A DNA stretch of 21,163 nucleotides, from contig JAKQSI010000011.1 in the NCBI GenBank assembly GCA_029570205.1, forward strand, positions 1-21,163, written 5' to 3'. Numbering within the stretch: position 1 is the first letter of the stretch; every line of letters begins with the position of its first letter. The notes beneath the pieces were generated by a model. That model was given only the letters and a program-made list of their open reading frames with translations. It was not told the DNA's origin and did no database searches. Positions 10,701 through 15,467 of this stretch are shown piece after piece. The position numbers were made by a program, and so were the translations under genes. The DNA comes from Candidatus Omnitrophota bacterium (GTDB lineage Bacteria > Hinthialibacterota > Hinthialibacteria > Hinthialibacterales > JAKPRU01).

Positions 10701-11294
10701 CCGGATGATGCGGTGCATCTGGGAGTCCAGGTGGCTTTGGGTGGCAACGCTGAGTCCGGGATCAAGGTGTATTATGACAATTTGACGATTCAAGAATTGC
10801 CGGAACTCTCTTACGAATCAGTCACCCTGGATGCGAACGGCTCGTTCGATGGCGACAATACAGATGTTCTTGTGAATGTGAATCAGAATCGCGGCAGTGT
10901 CGTCTTCCTGCCGGATATTCAAGGTGGCAATGAGGTTTCTTTATCGATTCAATCCAGCAACGACGCGGCAAACGTGGGCATTTTCGCGACTCAATTACAG
11001 GGCGGATTCCCGCATCTCTTGCAGGCGTCGGTCCGGGCTTGCCGCCTTTCGGGTTCAGGCGGCGTGACGGCGTTAGTCATGACCAACGCCTACGGCAATG
11101 TTGGAACCTTTGTCAACTGCGACAGATTGCCCGCACTTGGCAATACTCCCATGGCCATCACCATCGGCGGCGGATTTGTAACCGAGAATCCATCATTCCC
11201 GATCATCAACGTAGTCCAAAACGGTTCCACCGGCACTGCTTCGGCCATCATTGTAGATAATTTAGAAGTGAGGAGGATTATGGGAGGACCATAA
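1788..11294 (+). CDS. Giant exported WD40-repeat protein with discoidin-like domains
   Basis: The protein has 3168 aa. Residues 1-26 are a signal peptide (MKQLRFFSIVSILVLECVFL..., cleavage near TFA-Q). Order of parts: WD40 block A (~32-330, 7 repeats); Pro/Thr linker; block B (~373-672, 7); F5/8 type C-like domain 1 (~685-831); linker; jelly-roll-like domain (~865-1003); F5/8-like domains 2 and 3 (~1014-1161, ~1178-1325); linker; block C (~1357-2359, 24); block D (~2381-2828, 11); linker; two beta-rich modules (~2848-3168). Repeats follow the plan FSPDGTKVLTGS-DGTAKLW, so seven-bladed propellers are expected. F5/8-like domains keep GWWQVELP and usually bind carbohydrate or phospholipid. I see no catalytic domain, membrane anchor or sorting motif, so binding, adhesion or scaffold roles outside the cytoplasm are the best inference. 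High identity between repeats suggests recent expansion. Confidence 0.93.
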   Translation: MKQLRFFSIVSILVLECVFLSTTFAQPLRGSSGEIILGLGTVESAAYSPDGRYIATGGSAGAFLWDAQTGAMLRTFSGHRDCVSSVTFSPDGAKVLTGGWDRTAKLWDTETGAEIRTFTEFWSLTVPLVFSPDGTKLLTASHDPTGYNAAELWDVETGATIRTFSGHTSTLTSVAFSPDGTKVLTGSYDCTAKLWNVETAEEIRTFSGHTGWVWSVAFSPDGTKVLTGSRMLDGTAKLWDVETGAEIRTFSGYYDVYSVAFSPDGTKVLTGGSGGTDATKLWDAETGTEIRTFSTPLMSWVVSVAFSPDGTKVLTGIGDGTARIWDVEIATNTPAVTPEPTNTPTPMSTMTLSPAMTPTISSHDPLNLPLHGPSGEMILGLGTVESAAYSPDGNYVATCGNMGAFLWDVQTGVLIQIFLGHTDSVRSVTFSPDGTKVLTGSWDGTAKLWDTLNGHEIRTLSGHSSLVSSVAFSPDGTKVLTGSGDCTANLWDAETGAVIRTFLGPSSWVVCGVAFSPDGTKVLTGSGKGFPDYLGDAKLWDTETGTEIRTFSGHTDYVTSVAFSPDGSQVLTGSGDGTAKLWDAETGTLLQTFLEHPSWVHSWVTSVAFSPDGTEILIGSNDSTATLWDAETGAEIRTFRSESVVSVAFSPDGTKVLAGIGDGTARIWNINDSYVPPTPTATPFPSFTGHECDDLLYSTNIAALGHASAESYRDQNKPELAIDGDTESPFSGWMAVGDRGWWQVELPCQVPIYRVEVFTTAGNPTCMFPSFQISVSTTGEFVGEQTIVATENQWPNQVMVAYDFEPIEAKFIRLTALADHYWSILQEFRAYPAIEPTPTPTYTVTPTVTDTPSSTPTLTPTPLQMLSRWDFAENGNFENWQYINVSEANVSNGLLSGVAENADPIIELRDQTIEMQYLRGLAFRIRADRPTFCQVYLGIGDEDWTFQHIGDWQIDSTAEFKTIVVNFDGTVLSATRLYLLRIDPAIDKGVAFEIDWIALIASDIPTPSPTPTSPFTGHECDDLHYSTNIAALGYATADSYRHDNRPELAIDGDTESSFSGWMAVGDRGWWQVELPCLVPIYRVEVFTTPQNSSCMFPSFEISVSTTGAFAGEQTIVATEPQWPNQVMVAYDFEPVQAKFIRLTALADHRWSILQEFRAYPAVQPTPTPTFTPTPTSPFTGHECDDLHYSTNIAALGYATADSYRQDNRPELAIDGDTESSFSGWMAVGDRGWWQVELPCLVPIYRVEVFTTPQNSSCMFPSFEISVSTTGEFAGEETIVATENRWPSQIMVAYDFDPIEAKFVRLTALVPHYYAILQEFRAYPAIEPTPTPTFTATATYTPTPTITPTRTPTPTPYGERILGLGHISVATYSPDGRYILTGGSAGAILWDVEAAQIIRKFQRHGVTISSVAFSPDGRYILTGGGSAKLWNIETGDLIRVFETPESPIYSVAFSPDGSHILTGSKYDHKTHLWNIETGEIIRNFEGSVCTFSPDGNQVLTDGGGMSATLWDVETGIEIRSFRGHTDYITSLAFSPDGKMILTSSADSTIKVWDVETARMIHSFYQSYFPAAAFSPDGNRIITSGSWWPVSSGITLWDAQTGAIIRVFSAHNADIRSVGYSPNGLEVFTATGSEIKLWDITKDPLIRTFGGHAGAVNCAKYSSSGKYIVTGSDDGTAKLWDAKTRGEIRTFRGHADGVLSVDFSEDECWILTGSRDGSAALWNTKTGKLIHIFTGHKRPVYFVAFSPDGTKVLTGSEDRTVKIWDTTTGIEIRTLSGQIGIVYSVAFSPDGTKVLTGGSIGTAKLWDATTGMEIRAFSGHAGAVRSVAFSPDGTTVLTGSSDDTAKLWDVDTGTLIRTYQGHTGDIYSVAYSSDGQQILTGSGDKTARIWDTQTGAEILKLEGHTETVLSVDFSPDGTEVLTGSKDQTIRTWNAETGAEIFGHHTGTILSTAFSPDGRWILTGGKDQTARLWDVSTGALLTVFQGHTEDVNSVAFSSDSARVVTGSKDHRAMIWASETGVPLHTLEGHTGGVNSAVFSPDNQRVLTGSEDSTVKLWDSETGDLVQSYSGHTSSVNSVAFSPGGERFLTGSSDRTAILWDADAGTILRTFEGHTGPVNCVAFSADGTRVLTGSDDGKAILWDMETGGEIRTFSGSGTIHSAALSPNGTMVLLGCPDGTTMLWDADSGDRIHAFYLAYRMSSQPIYLSASVAVAFSSDGKRVITVDGNIRVILWDIENCLPIRTFPSYNGSVFCADFSPDGTEVLTDGNDNTAVLWNALTGAEIRTFVGHEDSVTSVAFSPDGTKALTGSRDQTLKLWDTLAGTEIRSFLGHTSRISSVAFSPDGSWLLTSSADGTARIWTNGIGSTPVTSLPDCASGLFLCGPSGEIIIGLGTLGAAAYSPNGKYIASFGSIGIFLWDAETGALAKSFLGHADGVYSLAFSPDSTKILTASHDRTAVLRDVETGTVIHTFSGHTGTVSSVAISPDGTQVLTGSRDRTAKLWDAETETVIHTFSGHTSSVSSVAFSPDGTEVLTGSWDETTNLWDAETGALVRTFPGTQYRSIHSLAFSPDGTRILSGSWSDMNLMNAETGEIIWSVSGYNSEISSVAFSSDGTKVLAGSWDRATLFDAVTGEEIRNFDGSGDPAAFSPDGTKVLTRSADRVLNLWDAETGSVIRTFEGHMEAVTSVALSRDRTKIVTGSGHTAKVWDIETGTVICSFDGWSVSSVAFSPDGTRVLMGSWHTAILWDIRTGSEIRTFEGHTGPVSSVAFSPDGTKVLTGSHDGTAKLWDSETGELIRTFWGHSSIVESVVFSPDGMKVLTASHDGTARIWDISDIHLEPTPAITPTPAPTPGFIYRITFDESSPEQAGFFSTSASGMQPAPIRLGSVPTGEGTDGRGMIIDTGPGQGTLSIQTTPIALGPGPKLFTVNVMAEALGASAALAVLNAPLGVDMGFVQASGLDVPVGQWGRLILIYDPPDDAVHLGVQVALGGNAESGIKVYYDNLTIQELPELSYESVTLDANGSFDGDNTDVLVNVNQNRGSVVFLPDIQGGNEVSLSIQSSNDAANVGIFATQLQGGFPHLLQASVRACRLSGSGGVTALVMTNAYGNVGTFVNCDRLPALGNTPMAITIGGGFVTENPSFPIINVVQNGSTGTASAIIVDNLEVRRIMGGP
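1881..2777 (+). repeat. WD40 block A, 7 repeats
   Basis: Seven consecutive WD40 units. The block opens with a header GEIILGLGT before its first SPDG blade and closes with DGTARIWD. Seven units equal one standard propeller. A Pro/Thr linker follows. Confidence 0.85.
2908..3805 (+). repeat. WD40 block B, 7 repeats
   Basis: Seven WD40 units with almost the same header (GEMILGLGT) and the same closing motif (DGTARIW) as block A, consistent with duplication of a whole propeller. Confidence 0.85.
3841..4281 (+). repeat. F5/8 type C-like domain, copy 1
   Basis: First of three copies of a ~147-residue domain. All copies share GHECDDL, PELAIDGDTES, GWWQVELPC, CMFPSF and LQEFRAYP. The pattern of an Ala-(Ile/Val)-Asp-Gly-(Asp/Asn) turn and a Trp-Trp-Gln-Val strand is typical of discoidin/F5/8 type C and CBM32-like domains. 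Three conserved Cys residues per copy fit an exported protein. Confidence 0.75.
4828..5763 (+). repeat. Tandem F5/8-like domains 2 and 3, near-identical DNA
   Basis: Two copies (about 4828-5271 and 5320-5763) are almost identical in DNA over long stretches, for example from the GATACGGAATCTTCGTTTTC string onward, while copy 1 at 3841 differs far more. This points to a recent internal duplication of roughly 490 bases including the Pro/Thr linker. Confidence 0.85.
5856..8862 (+). repeat. WD40 block C, about 24 repeats
   Basis: I count 24 WD40 units between the header GERILGLGH and the closing motif DGTARIW. The early units (5898-6700) are more divergent and lack the GH dipeptide; the later ones are close to consensus. 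Twenty-four is not a multiple of seven, but blocks C and D together give 35. Confidence 0.8.
8929..10270 (+). repeat. WD40 block D, about 11 repeats
   Basis: I count 11 WD40 units between the header GEIIIGLGT and the closing motif DGTARIWD. A short Cys-containing spacer (SLPDCASGLFLCG) separates it from block C; there is no Pro/Thr linker at this junction, unlike the others. Confidence 0.8.
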
Positions 11295-11411
11295 GAGAAT
11301 CCGTTTATTACACAATATCAGCCCAAGTTGATGAAATTACCCAATTGTCGGCTGTCCATATTCACAAGCCTCTTCTCGGATGAGACTTGTCACATGGTAC
11401 TCTCGCGAGGA

Positions 11412-11457
11412 TGATATTTTCACTGTGCAGTTAAACCTTGACATTTTCACCGTGCAG
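11412..11457. repeat. Tandem 19-bp repeats, possible IS21-type end
   Basis: TGATATTTTCACTGTGCAG (11412-11430) and TGACATTTTCACCGTGCAG (11439-11457) differ at two positions and are offset by 27 bases. IS21-family elements begin with TG and carry several spaced copies of a terminal repeat at each end, so this resembles a solitary element end. No istA/istB-like gene and no inverted partner is present in the window, so it would be a relic. Confidence 0.45.
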
Positions 11458-11636
11458 AAACAAGCGCTTTCCGGGCGTGCTTGAAAGGCTACAAAAAACA
11501 TGGACATATCTTATGCCGATCCGCATAACATCCGTACAAAAATGGCCGAGTCGACATCAAGATACCAAAATAACTGGCTTTACCGCTCTTTCGGTGCAAT
11601 ACTCCGAGGCGTCTTATGCAAATCAATCTAATCGTT

Positions 11637-11646
11637 GTTAGCTGCC
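11637..11646 (+). other. attC-like 3' half site before the nuclease gene
   Basis: GTTAGCTGCC fits the position and near-consensus of the integron recombination core (GTTRRRY, one deviation). It pairs with GGCGGCTAAC at 12099-12108 at nine of ten positions. In a circular integron cassette the 5' end and the attC 5' half meet in exactly this way. The candidate ATG follows the proposed cut point by about 15 bases, a normal cassette spacing. Confidence 0.45.
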
Positions 11647-11652
11647 CAGACC

Positions 11653-12087
11653 ATGACACGCACGCCTGAAGAGATGAGTCCCGCTAAGAAAGCGCACCAC
11701 ACGGCGAAGTGGGCGCGCACGATGACGAAGTGGCTTGTCACCTATACCCGACGCAAAGGTGCCAAGTGGAACTTGGTGGATTTCGGAGGCGAGACAAGGT
11801 CTGAGGCTCGCGGCATTGTGGACCTGATCGCAATCCGAAAAGATCACCGCCAGGACGGTCCAGGTCTCAAGCGCGGTGATCTCTTTGAGATCGTGCTGAT
11901 TCAGACGAAGGGAGGTTCTTCCCCGCGGCCGACGGCAGACGACCTTGCGCGCCTGAAGAAAGTCGCCAGATATCACAGGGCAAGAGCCATCATTCTGGCA
12001 GAGTGGCGGCGCGGGGAACGCATCGAACTGTTTAAGCTCAATGGATCGCACTGGCATTCGGTTTCACCAGACGAAGTCTTTGGGTGA
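11653..12087 (+). CDS. PD-(D/E)xK-type nuclease-like protein, cassette-borne
   Basis: The protein has 144 aa from the ATG at 11653; an in-frame TTG at 11635 would add six residues but would start inside the attC-like site. No Shine-Dalgarno is evident for either, which is common in gene cassettes. A Lys/Arg/His-rich N-terminus is followed by GIVDLIAIR (Asp57), then EIVLIQTKGG (Glu79, Gln84, Lys86). The order Asp, then Gln-x-Lys on a strand, then helix and strand, fits the PD-(D/E)xK nuclease fold (restriction-endonuclease or VRR-NUC-like). The Gln in place of the second acid occurs in some active members. I infer a small DNA-acting enzyme, possibly defensive. It stands alone, with attC-like sequence on both sides, so acquisition through an integron is likely. 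Confidence 0.65.
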   Translation: MTRTPEEMSPAKKAHHTAKWARTMTKWLVTYTRRKGAKWNLVDFGGETRSEARGIVDLIAIRKDHRQDGPGLKRGDLFEIVLIQTKGGSSPRPTADDLARLKKVARYHRARAIILAEWRRGERIELFKLNGSHWHSVSPDEVFG

Positions 12088-12098
12088 TCAAAGCGGGT

Positions 12099-12126
12099 GG
12101 CGGCTAACAATCAGTTGCAGCGGACG
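12099..12126 (+). other. attC-like 5' half site after the nuclease gene
   Basis: Twelve bases after the TGA comes GGCGGCTAACAA, then TCA and GTTGCAGCGGACG. The order (R'' core ending in AAC, five-base spacer AATCA, then a 13-base L''-like box) mirrors classic attC sites, where TCTAACAATTC is followed by ATTCAAGCCGACG. I could not find the matching 3' half within the next ~150 bases, so the site seems truncated. Confidence 0.5.
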
Positions 12127-12307
12127 AGGCTGGGATTTGCCACTGATGGTGAGCGTTTTTATATTTCATTCCTTCCCTCTTTTCGTCTGGACAGCCTCCT
12201 GTTTCGCCTTTTCGGCCATTTCCTGCCCGACGTCCCGAGGTTTTCCGGTACACTGACCCGATTCCTAAAACAGAGTATTTCCGTTTAGGCGAATTAGTTG
12301 AAAATCG

Positions 12308-12646
12308 TTCCCCTTCGGACTGAACCATAAGTGACATCCCTTTTAGCGACCGGGCCGGTCCGATGGGGGAAATTTCCACGGATGGGTCCCCTTTTCAAGA
12401 GATTCCTATCCATTCTCGGTCTCTCTCCCGAATCCACACACTCCCGCCGTCTTCCCCGTGAACCGCCCCCGCGTTTCTATCATTTGTCCCATTCGTCTCA
12501 TCGGTCCCCCACGCCGTGCTTCCGCTTTCCCGCGAAATCCACTACCTCCAACCCCCTCCACTTATGTATAGCCGCTCAGCCGAAAACCGCCTGGTCCCGG
12601 TAAAAAAATATCTCAATGGGGTCCCCCCAACCCCATCTTTTTCAGA
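12308..12646. repeat. Direct repeat copy 1, ~335 bp
   Basis: This non-coding, pyrimidine-rich stretch recurs at 14780-15117 in the same orientation, roughly 90% identical by eye, with a nearly invariant core (12460-12600). It starts with an ACTGAACCATAAGTGAC string, includes the palindrome GACCGG-G-CCGGTC (copy 1 only), and ends with a terminator-like hairpin for minus-strand transcripts. Open frames inside it are not conserved between copies. It could be a mobile repeat, a recombination remnant or a repeated non-coding RNA locus. Confidence 0.85.
12602..12636 (-). terminator. Intrinsic terminator after the glycohydrolase fragment
   Basis: Read on the minus strand, ATGGGGT pairs perfectly with ACCCCAT across a seven-base loop, followed seven bases later by T7 (12608-12602). 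It begins six bases after the TGA of the ADP-ribosylglycohydrolase fragment. Confidence 0.65.
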
Positions 12647-12992
12647 GCATCCACCCTCCGTCATGTTGCGCAACAGACTTGCCGTCAGGTGCACCCATCG
12701 GTTCCCGCCTTTCGTTGGTGTATTTCCGGCAAAAGGCTTCGGTAATCTCACGCAAATTCCGGGTCAGGAACTCCAGGGCTTTTGCTCGAATGGTGTCCGG
12801 AACTTCTCCATAGAAAGCCTCCGCGATCCCACCTGTGATGCAGGCCAGCGTATCGCTGTCGCCTCCCAGTGAGACCGCGTTCCGGATCGCGTCCTCATAC
12901 GAAGTCGAATCCAGAAATGCAACAATCGCCTCCGGTACGGTCCCCTGGCAGGACTCGTTAAATGAATATAACGACAGGCAACATCCATTGGC
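12642..12992 (-). pseudogene. 5'-truncated ADP-ribosylglycohydrolase
   Basis: A minus-strand frame of 116 codons, with no start codon and an in-frame TAA just upstream (12995-12993), reads the C-terminal third of an ADP-ribosylglycohydrolase (DraG-like family). Diagnostic motifs are CQGTVPEAI, then AIRNAVSLGGDSDTLACITG, which carries the Gly-Gly-Asp-Ser-Asp metal-binding signature, then GGIAEAFYG. Homology begins near YSFNES (about 12975). The N-terminal two-thirds, including the first metal-binding Asp cluster, is absent from the window. The enzyme normally removes ADP-ribose from proteins; this copy cannot. The break lies just beyond the end of the 467-aa gene, so insertion or recombination that brought that gene in probably cut it. 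Its terminator is intact. Confidence 0.85.
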
Positions 12993-13000
12993 TTAACCGC

Positions 13001-13016
13001 TGCGGCTTGCGCCGCG
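13001..13016 (-). terminator. Hairpin just after the 467-aa gene
   Basis: GCGGC and GCCGC form a perfect five-base stem, extended by one G-U pair, around a four-base loop directly after the TAG stop. There is no T-run, so termination is uncertain. It coincides with the junction to the truncated glycohydrolase, so it may be a recombination feature. Confidence 0.35.
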
Positions 13017-14420
13017 CTATAAAGCGCAGTCTAAACGCACTCTGTGGCCGACATACGGGTCGATGTACATCTCACCATCAGAGACCAGAACCCTGTGATG
13101 CCCACATGCCGGACAATCACAATACATGGCGTACGGTGACAACTTATGCCAAGTTCTGTCGGGAGTGATGGCGTACACCTTATATGTCTGTGGGATGTCT
13201 GCGATGTCCTTTGGCCTGATCTCATGCGAGATCTCTTTGAAATCGGGATGATCTCCAGACAGGTCTTTCACGGTAAACGAAAACGTGCCAGGATCGGACT
13301 GACTCATGGAAATCGTGTAGTACCATCTTATCCGGATGTAGATTGGACGGAGTAGATTCTCGACTTCAGTGACTGTATCGATATGTTCGAGAAATAGTTG
13401 TTTGTAGGCTGTGTCGTTGCAATCGCAGTATCCGTGCCCACGCTTTTCGTTTCTCAGGCTTACTATTTCCTCCTCTTCCGCTTTGTCAACAACACGCCGG
13501 ATTCTTTCGAAAAGGCGACTCGGAAAATCCGGAACATTTACACGTTCCATTTGGGAAAGATTCCGCAGAGCTGTAACCCAGTGGCCAAGAGAGGGCCTTT
13601 CATGCAGCTCTCGTTCCCGAAAGAACTCGTCGAAGTTGTCTTTCATTGCGATACAGCCACAGGTAATGACTGTGCAGCGCACGAGGGAATCGAAATGATC
13701 GAGGAGCATGAGGAATCTACGAAAAGGCTCGGTGGTTCCAGAGATCTTCCTCCGCGTGATCGAAATAGGAAAAGGAAATTCTTCACCTTGGCTCCCGGTG
13801 GACATTCTTGTTCTGAAAAGCATGACACTTCGCTGAGTTTCAAGGAGTTGCAACATTTGTGTGAGAACGTCTTCACAAATCCCTCTATCACCAATCACGC
13901 GCTGGCATTCCGGGCAGATGTCGGCTGTCCTTAACTTAAAAATGACGTCGGGTTTCCAGGAGCACATGTCGCTGATGCAGCCAATCGGAGGGTCGTGGAA
14001 GAACTGTGCCCCATCCGCCAAGGTATCGAACATCAGGCATTGAAGGATGTTCTCGACAACCTGAAACGCCACAGGGTATTCGGGTGGACAGGTAACATAG
14101 TTCTCCCACTCAGAGGCGTGTATAAAGATGCTTTTCTCTCCTTGCGGGTCACAGGAACTGAACCAGTTGTTTTGATTTCTCTGCGCCATTAGTAATACAA
14201 GAAAATCGTTCTCGTCCAGAGACAGCTGCTGCCGGAAAGCTCGGCAGGCAGCAAAGATGGAATTCCAGTCTGCAGGAGTATCCGAGTCTCCTTCGATCTT
14301 GACGGGCTTGTGCACTTGTTCGAATTCGAGTGGTCCCGGAACCGCGACAAGCATCTCGAATACGGCGTTCAGGAGATCTTTCTGGAGGTCTTTAGAGCGC
14401 ACAAGCACAATTCGGGTCAT
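13017..14420 (-). CDS. Uncharacterised 467-aa protein, HEPN-like with Cys clusters
   Basis: No named family is recognised. The start is supported by AAGGAG seven bases before the ATG. Three parts are visible. Residues ~1-200 end in a Cys-rich patch (Cys148, Cys153, Cys169, Cys172; GCISDMC...LRTADICPEC), which faintly recalls the zinc-binding tail of archaemetzincin-like proteases, but no HExxH is present. Residues ~230-330 are helical (EPFRRFLMLLDHFDSLVR...PSLGHWVTALRNLS) and end in SLRNEKRGHG, giving Arg323-x5-His329, compatible with the R-x4-6-H motif of HEPN domains. The C-terminus carries CDCPACGHH (434-442) and a DPYVGHRV tail, a zinc-ribbon-like layout. HEPN proteins are often RNases or signalling modules in conflict systems, so a defence or stress role is possible. 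The gene lies between two direct repeats and beside a broken gene, which suggests mobile cargo. Confidence 0.7.
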   Translation of the reverse strand: MTRIVLVRSKDLQKDLLNAVFEMLVAVPGPLEFEQVHKPVKIEGDSDTPADWNSIFAACRAFRQQLSLDENDFLVLLMAQRNQNNWFSSCDPQGEKSIFIHASEWENYVTCPPEYPVAFQVVENILQCLMFDTLADGAQFFHDPPIGCISDMCSWKPDVIFKLRTADICPECQRVIGDRGICEDVLTQMLQLLETQRSVMLFRTRMSTGSQGEEFPFPISITRRKISGTTEPFRRFLMLLDHFDSLVRCTVITCGCIAMKDNFDEFFRERELHERPSLGHWVTALRNLSQMERVNVPDFPSRLFERIRRVVDKAEEEEIVSLRNEKRGHGYCDCNDTAYKQLFLEHIDTVTEVENLLRPIYIRIRWYYTISMSQSDPGTFSFTVKDLSGDHPDFKEISHEIRPKDIADIPQTYKVYAITPDRTWHKLSPYAMYCDCPACGHHRVLVSDGEMYIDPYVGHRVRLDCAL

Positions 14421-14779
14421 GAATTTCTCCTTTTCATTTCGGTCATTCCAATAATTCCTGGCCCGAACAACTGGCTCATGGTTCAGATGTCATACATCCA
14501 CTTGAGAAGAGAACGCAAAGGCCCATCTATTCTCTCGAAAATTGCATTATCCCACGGAATTTGCCCGTATAGGGAGCCAGTTCCCTCTACGCCCATCATT
14601 TTCGGGGACGTCTCGCCAGAACCGTCCATAATGTAGACCTTCGTTCACCAGGCCGTCAATCGGAAATCTGTCGGATCTGGCACTGGAAATATGGGATTCA
14701 GGCAAATACGGGTCTTGGAAACCAAAGGGCGGGCCTGAGCAGAATGCACCGCTCATTCCGGTCCATCTTTCAAATTTGC
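14421..14779. other. Unassigned stretch upstream of the 467-aa gene
   Basis: A minus-strand frame of 69 codons (14547-14756) and another of 48 codons (14486-14632) are open, but neither has a good ribosome-binding site or family features. The region may hold the promoter of the 467-aa gene or the decayed end of another gene. I see no strong promoter. Confidence 0.4.
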
Positions 14780-15117
14780 CTTCCCCTCCGACTGAACCAT
14801 AAGTGACTCCCTACAAAAAACCGGGCCGGTCCGATGGGGGAGATTTCGGCGGATGGGTCCCCTTTTCAAGAAATTCCTGTCAATTCTCGGTCTCTCCCAA
14901 ATCCACACACTCCCGCCATCTTCCCCATGAACCGCCCCCGCGTTTCTATCATTTGTCCCATTCGTCTCATCGGTCCCCCATGCCGTGCTTCCGCTTTCCC
15001 GCGAAATCCACTACCTCCAACCCCCTCCACTTATCTATAGCCACTCAGCCGAGAACCGCCTAGCCTCCGGTAAAAAAATATCTCCATGGGGTCCCCCCAC
15101 CCCTCCTCTTTTTCAAA
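14780..15117. repeat. Direct repeat copy 2, ~335 bp
   Basis: Second copy of the repeat at 12308-12646, same orientation. Small substitutions and indels cluster at its two ends; the core is almost unchanged. The pair brackets about 2.1 kb containing the glycohydrolase fragment and the 467-aa gene. Confidence 0.85.
15072..15103 (-). terminator. Terminator-like hairpin in repeat copy 2
   Basis: On the minus strand GGGGT pairs with ACCCC and T7 follows (15078-15072), the same arrangement as in copy 1 with a shorter stem. It could stop transcription coming from the recombinase gene before it reaches the 467-aa gene. Confidence 0.5.
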
Positions 15118-15467
15118 ACATTTCAGTTTCCGAGCGGATTTAACAAGCGCTTTTCTTTTCTCCCAGCGCGAGCGTAGCGAGCGCCACACAATGCCCTTCA
15201 CCGTATTCTTCCGGCGCGAGTCTTCGAGCGCCATACCTGCATTTTTGCCGGAGGCAAAAATCATAGAATCAAAAAACAGAAGCCCCCACATCGCACACAC
15301 CCCGTCACAGCGGACGGCCACCGGCACAAATTGCCTATTCGCCGCACTCCTCTCAATGCAAAGGCTTCACCCGCTTCTCAAAGTTCACTCTTTTTCCCCA
15401 TCGCACCCTCGATCCCCCCGTTCCTTCCCCCAATTGCGGGTCTATTCCCTTTGCCCTGCCCCCACCC
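15118..15467. other. Gene-free stretch downstream of the recombinase
   Basis: No convincing gene is present; plus-strand frames here are compositional. It contains a perfect inverted repeat at 15241-15261 (ATTTTTGCC, three-base loop, GGCAAAAAT), a direct repeat GCGAGCG-TA-GCGAGCG near 15165-15180, and several pyrimidine-rich runs. The inverted repeat ends in A/T arms on both strands and is not a classical terminator; it may be a protein-binding site. Confidence 0.45.

Larger units (their letters stand above)
11295..11652. other. Gene-free stretch with mobile-element traces
   Basis: No convincing gene lies between the WD40 giant and the cassette-like nuclease gene. It contains two 19-bp direct repeats (11412-11457) and an attC-like half site (11637-11646). 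A 43-codon frame at 11500-11631 lacks a good ribosome-binding site and resembles nothing I know. I see no terminator for the WD40 giant. Confidence 0.5.

Noticed and set aside
1788-11294. Possibility that the short near-identical WD40 DNA repeats are a CRISPR or satellite array
   Set aside because: The repeats stay in one continuous reading frame with WD40 protein pattern; no CRISPR repeat-spacer geometry is present in the window.
12331-12603. Open frames inside the direct repeats
   Set aside because: The frame breaks between copies 1 and 2, and the sequence is compositionally pyrimidine-rich with no family motif.
12970-13030. attC-like look of the hairpin next to the 467-aa gene (GGTTAAGCC, GCCGC stem)
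   Set aside because: No R'' or R' core matching GTTRRRY could be found at either side, so a cassette boundary is not supported here.
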